NCBI RefSeq assembly: GCF_001039355.2
Contig: NW_019774703.1
Span: forward strand, 146,088 to 210,087
Source: Lingula anatina
Taxonomy: Eukaryota; Brachiopoda; Lingulata; Lingulida; Lingulidae
Direction: 5' to 3'
Length of the DNA: 64,000 nucleotides
Shown here piece after piece: positions 56,505 to 64,000 of the stretch; position 1 is the stretch's first letter, and the number at the start of each line of letters is the position of its first letter. The notes under the pieces are model-generated. The model had not been told where the DNA came from. It saw only the letters and a program-made list of their open reading frames with translations, and did no database searches. Position numbers and translations under genes: made by a program.

Positions 56505-59500
56505 GTGAATAAAGTTGGCAGGCCCCTTATAGTATGTACCCTGTAATTTTGCTCCGAATTTGCTGCAGATAGGGCCTCATGGCTGCAGTGCTACATGTAT
56601 GTATTCAAGGTCAGAGTAAAGCCTTACACTGATTGAAGCATAGAAATTTGCATATGTACATGTATTTCAATGCATTGAAGTTAAGGCTGAAGTCAAGGGC
56701 CCGCAGGCCCATGAACTGCATGCCCTCAGGCTAGGGTTAAACTTGGGTCCACACCTTCTTCTAATTAAGCTCATGTGGGCTAGAGACTTGAAATTTTTAA
56801 ATTTCAAAAAATGTATTAAAATACACAGATAACTATGTGTCTGAGTACGAATAAGCTGTTAAAATTTTTGTGCCATCTCGTTTGGATAAAAAAAATGTTT
56901 AAGTTTTAGTGACACCATGTCTGTTAATTTTTTTAGATGCCTCTTTCAAAAATGACTCAAAAGTTGCCCCACTTAATTGATTTTCACTCACTTCATAATG
57001 TAAAAGAGACTTGAAATTTGTCACATAACAACTGAGTAAAGGAGCTAGGCATGAACACAGTTAAAAATTTAACACTAGGACTTTCCAAAGCAGAATATTA
57101 AGCATATGAAGAAGGCATATGTAATCAAATTAAAATTTTTGGCCACTTTGTGTGCAATATAGGAAATAAAAATTGATACATATATGCAATAGAGTATCTT
57201 CCAAAGCATGTGCAGAAAAGTAGTAATTAATGGAGAACAAGGCAGGGGGGTAACATTTTTTAAAAAATATTTCCCCAAATTTAAAATGTTGAGGAACTTG
57301 TGAATAACCATAGTGTTATTTTAATGATGACTATTTTCATTTTCAAATGAAAATAGTCATCATGAAAATAGTAATTTAACTGTGGTTATTGTACCACCAG
57401 CGTAGGCGCTGGCGGTACACATGGTTTTNCCCCCCCCCCCCCTCCTAACCGATATTTAGGGCCCTGAATCCTTTCCATTGCATGAAGTTGTTTATTTTGC
57501 GCCAATTATTCGTCCCCAATAATGTAATACATGTACCCTTGATGGTCGACAGACTTCTCTGAATACTTTCAAAGTTAAAATGACATTGTATTCAACGACT
57601 GACGATCTAAAATGCTGATTTTACAATGATAAGACGTACCTCTTTGTATGTAAGTAGAAAACTGTATCTTCATAATTACAGTTCGGGCCGAAATGACTTT
57701 TTTTCGCCGTGCGTTTTGAACAGAGGTCACGAAGCCAAAGTAAAATTGTGACCTGAATGAAAATTTGGGGCTGAAAAATTGAATGAAAAATTAAGAAATA
57801 ATTAAATTATAATGAAGAGGTTTTAAAATCCTAAGGTATTCGTTATTACGACTTCAGTTATCGTAATATAACAGGACATTTTATGCCTAATATTCGATAT
57901 TTTCGATATTTTTCTCGAGAAATAAAAGCAAATTCTTTTTTTCACGATTCACTGCTCGACCCGTACCGTTCCTGCACTTGGATAAGACGGTTTATACGAT
58001 TTTTAAAAAATAACTTATTTCTAAGTGAATCATGATTCCTTGAGATCGGGTTGTCTTCCACGTATTTCGAAAAGAAATATGGATATCAGTCAGACCTTCT
58101 TACTGCCAACAGGCCCGTAGCCAGGGGGGGTTCGGGGGGTTCGAGAGAGCCGCCCCTTTTGCTGGGAAAAGGTCCACTCTGGGTAAAATTTGATCTATGT
58201 ACAAGACGTTTTTATGGAAAAAGGTCCAATTTTTAAGAAAAAGAACCCCCCCCCCCTTTTGAAATTGCTGGCCAATATACTGGAACATTTGAAGGATTAA
58301 TCGTACTTAAAGTTTGAAAGACAATAAAGTAACTTTGAAATATATTTGGACATAAAATATGCCATTGGGTCATTTTCATACTCGTATAGCATATCCGTGT
58401 TTGTTAAAATGAAACGAATTTTATTTATGCGTAAGAGTTAACTGTGAGTAATTATCGTCACCGTTTAGGTCGTTCTTTAGATGAACGGACATGTTTTAAA
58501 AATAACGTTTTCCATATCCAAAAGGAAGGTTTTGAGCCAGGCGTGGTCTCTAACTACAGGTGTTCAACTGGGATGTACCTAGCGCGAATTTTTTTGCGTT
58601 AGCACCCGTATTTACCATGATTTACGAGCTTGGGCGAATTTTTTTTATAATCTGCACGTAGGCCTAGTGACTAAAGAATAATTTGCTAGGTTTGATGACA
58701 TGTGACTTGGTATGGCGTAAACAGGAGTCGTCATATTCCACCTGTGGTTTTGTTGGCGAGAAAAGTAGTTTTATTCATCCGAGTTACCAGAGAGCGTTAT
58801 AGCAGTGGCGGATTAAGAGGGTAGGGGGGTCAGGCTGGTCCTGCCCCCCCCCCGCCCCTTCGATTTCTGGTCGCCAACTGGGGTTGGGGGGGACCCCCTT
58901 CAAATAATCCTTGATCCGCCTCTGTAATAGGAGTGCGTTAGAGAAACTTCGTCCAAAGATGTATAAATAGTTGAAGATCACATTCTGTATGCAATTCTCC
59001 AGCTGAATTTTTTCTGCGTGTTTCAGAAGCGTTTTAAAATGAACCGCATTTCATAGAAATGGAAGTTATCTGCCTTACGAAAATTGGTCGCGATTTTACA
59101 TGTAAATCAACCCCCATTTTGAAGTAGTCCAAGGTTAAAAAGCCTGAAAAGTAGGTCACACGGTGACAGTCTAGTATAATAGTGGGTACAGTACAGGTGT
59201 GAACATAGCAAGTGGCGCAATGGAGAATCTACATGAAATACTTGGTTCCAAGTGGTTTAAACTCAGCTGTGCAGTAGCTGGTGTTGTTTTTGGATACGTC
59301 ATTGTGAAGCGGTTTACTCGAAGGTGAATAAAGTTGGCAGGCCCCTTATAGTATGTACCCTACATGTAATTTTGCTCCGAATTTGCTGCAGATAGGGCCT
59401 CATGGCTGCAGTGCTACATTTATGTATTCAAGGTCAGAGTAAAGCCTTACACTGATTGAAGCATAGAAATTTGCATATGTACATATGTGCATTAAAGTTA

Positions 59501-62500
59501 AGGCTGAAGTAAAGGGCCCGCAGGCCCATGAACTGCATGCCCTCGGGCTAGGGTTAAACTTGGGTCCACACCTTCTTCTAATCAAGGAGTTATAACTCCT
59601 TGTTCTAATTAAGCTCATGTGGGCTAGAGACTTGACATTTTTAAATTTCAAAAAATGTATTAAAATACACAGATAACTACGTGTCTGAGTACGAATAAGC
59701 TGTTAAAATTTTTGTGCCATCTCGTTTGGATAAAAAAAATGTTTAAGTTTAGTGACACCATGTTTGTTATTTTTTTTTTTAGATGCCACTTTCAAAAATG
59801 ACTCAAAAGTTGCCCCACTTAATTTTCACCCACTTAATAATGTAAAAGAGGGGGCCGTAGCAATAGTCTGAAGGTTCAATAGTCCAAAGGTTCATTGGTC
59901 CGAATGTTCGCTATAGAACCTTCGGACCAATGAACCCTTGATTAAAAAATCGATGAAAATGTTACCACTTTTCGGACCAATGAACCATTGGACCAATGAA
60001 CCTTCGGACTATCGAGACGCCCCCGTAAAAGAGACTTGAAATTTGTCACTTAACAACTGAGTAAAGGAGCTAGGCATGAACATACAGTGTAAAATTTAAC
60101 ACCAGGACTTCCAAAGCAGAATAGTAAGCATGTGAAGAAGGCGTATGTATAATCAAATTAAAGATTTTTGGTCACTTTGCGTGCAATATAGGAAGTATAA
60201 ATTGATACATATATGCAGTAGAGTATCTTCCAAAGCACACGCAGAAGAGTTATAATGGGAAACAAGGCAGGGGGGTAATTTTTTTAAAATATTTCCCTGA
60301 ATTTCAAATTTTGAGGAACTTGTGAACAACCATATTGTTATTTTAATGATGACTATTTTCATTTTCAAATGAAAATAGTCATCATGAAAAAAGTAATTAA
60401 CCTGTGCTTATTTTATTTATACTGACATATTTTTACATTTGAGGGAGAAGAAAATTGCCCCCAAAGACACAGTGATCCTGTATCAATTTGGACGTGGCCC
60501 CAAAGCACCAAGTATTTCACCTTTTCCATTGAAGCTGGAAACCTATCTAAGGATGGCTAACATTCCTTATGAGGTATTTCCCAGTTGAAAAGCCTTGTAA
60601 ATTAGCAGTTTGATGCTTGGTTAGACTTTGATGAAATAAGAATTAATGCTGTAATATTTGAGACTTTTAAAATTTGATAATTTGGGTCAGTGAAGTATGT
60701 CATTCATTTTACCCATTTTGTCAAAAATGATGTTTTACATTTTCTAAGCCCAAATAAACTGTTTTAAGTTGTATCTACTGGTGCAGCTACACAAAATGAT
60801 ATGTCACCATATGTTTTTAACTTTGATTTGGGAACCTTCAGTAAAAGTATGTCACCAGACCTCAGGGATCTTTGAGGGCTATAATGTTTGACTAGATCAA
60901 TTATATATGGTGGAGCTAGGTTATAAAAAGCAGCATGTGTAAAAACTAAAACCTTGAATAAATAAAACATAAAACCTCATCACAAGTCAAGGATTTAAAC
61001 TTAGTAATATACAAGACTTCTACTGTCATGAAGAGCCTTCTTTACATTCTCTGTGCCATCTGTAGACCTTGTCAAGCTCTGTGACATTAGTTGACTGGTT
61101 GTTCTAACACACACAAGGAATATACAGATTAAGATCTGTTCCTGGAAGATTCAAAAGTTTAGCATGCTGTTTATTTGTTCACTAATGTAGTACAAACTCC
61201 AATTTCAGAATGACCTTACAGGCAAAATGTCATCGAAGGGGAAGACGCCATGGATGGAATACAATGGTGTGGCAGTGGCAGATTCTCAGTTCTGTATTGA
61301 GTACCTGAACAAGGAACGTGGTATAGATCTTAATGCCCACCTCACTGCTGAACAGAAGGCCATTGCCAGAGCTTTCCAGAAGATGACAGAGGAGAATCTC
61401 TACTGGTGAGATATGGTTGTTGAGTTATTGTGAATTTTTCATGCGCTATTTGTGAAGTACCTGATGTTTGGTTAGTTCTGAATAAAAAAAAGAAAGATCA
61501 AATTAAATGGCAAGTGTAATTTTCAGTACTGCTGGAAATGGTTAGTGAATACAAACTGTGCTACATTCTGTGAAGTGGAATTTAAACTGTGATCTTTTAG
61601 GCTCTATTCCCATAGATTTTAGATCGATCTATCCCCGCGGGGAGTCTCACTAGATTACTTTCAGATAATCCGACTTAAATGTCCATCCCGCCTACTACAA
61701 GCTTTAAGGGGGTAATTAACTTTCGTGTCCGCCTGGCTGACAGCTATTTAGCGTGAACCCCCAGGGAGTTAGGTCGATCTAAAGTAGGTCGATCTAATCT
61801 ATGGAAATGGGGTGTTAGATTGATTGGTGGCTTTACTCACTGGACTCAGTTTGATGACATTTTGTAACATTTGGGTTATTACATTGTATTTCTTTCAGAC
61901 TCAGGCCTTTTTTAATGTCTCCATGTCATTTATGTCATTTATATTGATATGTTTCAAAAATACTTTATTCATTGAAAATATGCAATAGAAAAAAATCAAT
62001 GTGTAAAGTTATTATAACAACTGCACATGTACACATTATATTATATGTAAGCAAAATATACCATATGATATATAAACAACTACACAACACAATTTGCTAG
62101 AGAAATGTTGAAATGCTGAAATGTTCTTAAATGTTAAGGTCAATATAACTAATTGAATAATATAAAGTTGTGTATGGTGATATTTGTAACTGCAAGCAAC
62201 AGTTACACATTACCCTCCATCAAATAAACAAAAGCACAATAAGTCCCAAATCAGGTTCTATACATGCCTCTTCAAAGTGTTGCAACTGTTATTCAGTGTT
62301 TATTGTGTTCAACCTTTTCATACAAAATTACTACAATGAGTCATCACTTAATTGAATCAGTTTACAGCAAAAGGATCATATTATTCAATATAAGCTGCTT
62401 TGAAAAAGTATAAAGGAAAAGAAGGGAAATAAAAAATTGAATGCTCAGAAGATGATAACTGTATACAGACATTTACATCTCAGGGTTTTATTTTCGTGGA

Positions 62501-64000
62501 ACTGGATTCATGACTCCAAAAAGGAAGTTTGTAAACTATTTCCTTACCCAAGACCTGTTGCCCTTTTCTTCTACTACAAATTAAAAGGAAAAGCTGTTGG
62601 ATATGCTAAAGCCCAAGGTATGGGAAGGCACACCAGCAAAGAAGTCATGTCAATATTTCAGCAAGATATCCAAGCTCTTGGCACCTTCTTAGGTAATTTT
62701 GTTTTAGATTATTTCCATTTTTAAAACTCACAGTCTGATTCTTCTGTGATTTCTAATCTTTCCTCCCCTTACATTATTTTTGTAACAAAGCAATTTCCCT
62801 CATGTAATACTACTACTAATGTTGATTTAATGGTGGATTGATTAGTAATAGACTGAAATTGAACTGTAGATGATGCTTTGCTTTTAATTCCCTCAATAAC
62901 TGGCATATTTTAAAACTCACAAACACCAAGATTTTCATTTGTATAACACAGCTCCATGTTAGAGAATTTGTTTCCTTGCTTTTCCAGTGTATGTAACTAA
63001 AATGAGTTGATTTCTTAAACATTTTCAGAAGACTGGCTTTCAAATGGCAAGGAAAACCATTGTAAAATATCTGATTGTCCCTTTTGGTATTTAGAGGGCA
63101 AATGGAGCCATTCGGTACAGTTCAAAACTATGATTCAGCTAGTCAAAATTCTTGTATTTTAAAAGGGGACCACTGGTGTGATTTTTTTCAGAAATCGAAG
63201 GGGGGGGGGGAGGTAAAAATTTTAATTACAAGAGAGGGCCATTGGTGTGATTTTTTTCAGAAATCGAAGGGGAGGGGGAGGTCAGGACATCCCTTAATAC
63301 ACCACGGCATATGCTGTCTATGCAAAGATCTCATGTTCTTACCAAGGTCAGGGTATGACTGTCTCCAGAGGCTTGACACCTGTGTTTATTAGAAAAACAC
63401 CTTTCATCATACACTCTTCAAAAACTTAATTTTAATATTTTTTTAATGCTCCTTTTGGTTACATATTCAAACTTGGATTAAGTCAAGTCAGAACCTGGGC
63501 AGATTATATTTGTCTATGGTCAGAATAACATTTATTTTTTGTTTTTCATTTCACTGTGATAATGAATGATATTTCATAACATGTTTTCTTATAAAGGATG
63601 CAACATCCCCTTTAGCTATAAGATCTGGCTATTTAAAAGGGAGATTAGAACTTTAAAGGATTTTAAAATCACTTCTCATAAAGTTACAAGACACGATGAA
63701 TGTTGAGCTTTAACATAACAGTACTGTTAAAAATAATATAACAAAACTTTTTTCCTGGGAATTAGATCATTATTAATTTTCCTAAATCAACAAGATATTT
63801 ACAAAATTACAACCAGTAAATTAAGTTTTGAGTGTTAAATTTCTAATTTTTGAACCAGACTGGAGATGGAGACTGGCTTACTTCACTTGTAAAATTTTTA
63901 TATAATTATAAATGAGACTACTAAATTTTATATGGTATTGCAGGGGCGGAACCAGGGATATTTTCTGACAGTCTTCTAAATGATCTTTGTTGAACCATCC
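56398..64000 (+). CDS. fax2: second FAXC-like gene, 5' part (exons 1-4)
   Basis: Exons: 1 at 56398-56504 and, on the other haplotype, 59220-59323; 2 at 60444-60573; 3 at 61209-61405; 4 at 62484-62692. Phases (2, 0, 2, 1) match fax1 exactly. The product begins MENLHEILGSKWFKLSCAVA, has a hydrophobic helix ending GYVIVKRFTRR, and then the same GST-N-like region as fax1 (ILYQFGRGPK, KTPWMEYN, ADSQFCIEYL). Exon 4 is strongly different from both fax1 versions but keeps the GMGRH motif. Exons 5 and 6 must lie beyond the right edge. The same orientation as fax1, 3' of it, indicates a tandem gene duplication. Confidence 0.8.
57325..57362. repeat. 38-base near-perfect hairpin in fax2 intron 1, copy A
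   Basis: TGATGACTATTTTCATTT, a 2-base loop (TC) and the exact reverse complement form an 18-bp stem. The copy on the other haplotype is at 60347-60384. Confidence 0.85.
57391..57428 (-). mobile_element. Second insertion of the hairpin-ended element (first 38 bases)
   Basis: It has the same hairpin and the following CATGGTTTT as 42377, inserted after TTATT, with the empty allele at 60412. The contig ends here. The element is probably high-copy, which would explain why assembly broke twice inside it. Confidence 0.55.
57429..57429. other. Single N, contig join
   Basis: A one-base N at the join of overlap pair 4, between the hairpin element and a poly-C tract. Confidence 0.75.
58109..58277. mobile_element. 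Element with CAGGCCCGTAGCCAGG end, copy B
   Basis: This is the allelic copy of 55186-55352 with poly-G and poly-C length differences. Confidence 0.4.
58803..58924. mobile_element. hAT-type non-autonomous element, copy B with internal deletion
   Basis: This is the allelic copy of 55877-56103, lacking about 105 internal bases. Confidence 0.55.
59220..59323 (+). CDS. fax2 exon 1, haplotype copy 2
   Basis: This 104-nt coding exon is identical to copy 1 apart from one GTT fewer (GVVFGYVIVKR), an in-frame length polymorphism inside the hydrophobic helix. This copy is continuous with exons 2-4. Confidence 0.75.
59583..59602. repeat. 20-base perfect palindrome on one allele only
   Basis: CAAGGAGTTATAACTCCTTG is exactly self-complementary and lies in a 27-base insertion absent from copy A. 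Confidence 0.8.
59851..60024. mobile_element. 174-bp MITE with 9-bp target duplication, filled allele only
   Basis: GTAAAAGAG is present on both sides (59842-59850 and 60025-60033) and only once in the other haplotype (57000-57008). The ends are GGGGCC.../...GCCCCC. The body is made of repeats of GGTTCATTGGTCCGAA in both orientations. A 9-bp duplication suggests a Mutator-type element, but this is inference. Confidence 0.75.
60347..60384. repeat. 38-base hairpin in fax2 intron 1, copy B
   Basis: It has the same 18-bp stem as 57325-57362, about 60 bases before fax2 exon 2. Both alleles keep it intact. Confidence 0.85.
60444..60573 (+). CDS. fax2 exon 2
   Basis: This 130-nt exon has acceptor ACATTTGAG and donor GTATTT. 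It reads EKKIAPKDTVILYQFGRGPK and then APSISPFPLKLETYLRMANI-PYE. It is almost identical in nucleotides to fax1 exon 2, including most third positions, while the following intron is unrelated. Confidence 0.82.
61209..61405 (+). CDS. fax2 exon 3
   Basis: This 197-nt exon begins NDLTGKMSSKGKTPWMEYNG. Beyond the first 30 or so bases it is nearly base-for-base the same as fax1 exon 3. About 50 bases of intron upstream are also recognisably similar, but the downstream intron diverges straight after the donor. Confidence 0.85.
61601..61814. mobile_element. Related TAGATCGATC MITE, in fax2 intron 3
   Basis: It shares TAGATCGATCTATCCCC on the left and CCCCCAGGGAGTTA-GTCGATC on the right with the element at 48706, but is clearly diverged. 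TTAG occurs at both flanks. It sits in a different intron, so the two insertions are independent. Confidence 0.65.
62484..62692 (+). CDS. fax2 exon 4
   Basis: This 209-nt exon (phase 2 in, 1 out) begins VLFSWNWIHDSKKEVCKLFP and contains AQGMGRHTSKEVMSIFQQD, ending GTFLG before GTAATT. The WNWIHD segment resembles the vertebrate FAXC equivalent more than either fax1 version does. Any further alternative exon 4 would lie outside the window; I see none in 62.7-64 kb. Confidence 0.75.
63155..63293 (-). repeat. Two tandem units of the hAT-family internal sequence
   Basis: GGTGTGATTTTTTTCAGAAA followed by TCGAAGGGG occurs twice about 70 bases apart. It is the reverse complement of a segment of the relic at 51845-52055. 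Confidence 0.6.
63941..64000 (+). mobile_element. Start of a hAT-like element cut by the window end
   Basis: CAGGGGCGGAACCAGGGAT matches the CAGNGGCGGA terminal style. The rest lies outside the window. Confidence 0.4.

Larger units (their letters stand above)
52168..57390 (+). repeat. Contig-overlap duplication 4, copy A
   Basis: This is the fax2 upstream region and exon 1. It includes a 2.35 kb LINE insertion (52577-54923) absent from copy B. It ends in the hairpin element just before the N at 57429. Confidence 0.85.
57430..60412 (+). repeat. Contig-overlap duplication 4, copy B
   Basis: This starts after the N at the same poly-C tract as copy A, lacks the LINE, and carries a 174-bp MITE (59851-60024) and a 27-base insertion with a palindrome (about 59580-59607) that copy A lacks. 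It continues to fax2 exons 2-4. Confidence 0.85.
62693..64000 (+). other. fax2 intron 4, right edge
   Basis: It contains the tandem hAT-family units and the start of a hAT-like element. No further fax2 exon seen. Confidence 0.4.

Overview
This is an intron-rich, AT-rich animal nuclear window with short exons, GT-AG splice sites, many small DNA transposons and a CR1-like LINE. The protein families point to a bilaterian. Two copies of the failed-axon-connections (FAXC/fax) family, a DR5-type nuclear-receptor element, and heavy haplotype polymorphism suggest a marine invertebrate, perhaps an ambulacrarian or cephalochordate. The species is inference only.

Much of the apparent internal duplication looks like an assembly artefact. 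Five single N bases occur (3894, 16386, 40898, 42574, 57429). At four of them, sequence before the N is repeated, with SNPs, indels and transposon presence/absence differences, from the first base after the N. This dovetail pattern fits overlapping contigs from two haplotypes that were not merged. The pairs are 1884-3891/3897-5897, 13961-16385/16387-18801, 34816-42376/42575-47986 and 52168-57390/57430-60412. Exons in these blocks therefore appear twice. The pairs also act as an allele comparison: exon differences are mostly synonymous, and several mobile elements are filled in one allele and empty in the other.

Layout. (1) 1-33.3 kb, minus strand: the 5' part of an unrecognised Ser/Pro-rich protein gene ('gene A'). 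I rebuilt it from six phase-compatible exons (33147, 14799 [copy 17218], 9762, 4850 [copy 2841], 4021 [copy 2008], 1072). Two possible alternative first exons lie at 28.9 and 24.5 kb. It continues beyond the left edge. (2) 33.3-33.56 kb: a short head-to-head intergenic region with a perfect DR5 direct repeat of AGGTCA. (3) 33565-49561, plus strand: a complete fax/FAXC-like gene ('fax1'). It encodes a membrane-anchored, GST/metaxin-fold protein of 285-286 residues and has two alternative versions of exon 4 that reading frame forces to be mutually exclusive. (4) 50.7-52.2 kb: intergenic, with repeat relics. (5) 52.2-64 kb, plus strand: a second fax paralogue ('fax2'), exons 1-4 in the window, its 5' region present as two alleles, one carrying a 5'-truncated CR1-like LINE. 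It runs off the right edge.

The most interesting biology is the variable exon-4 module of the fax genes (two versions in fax1, a third in fax2), set between exons 2 and 3 that are almost identical between the paralogues.
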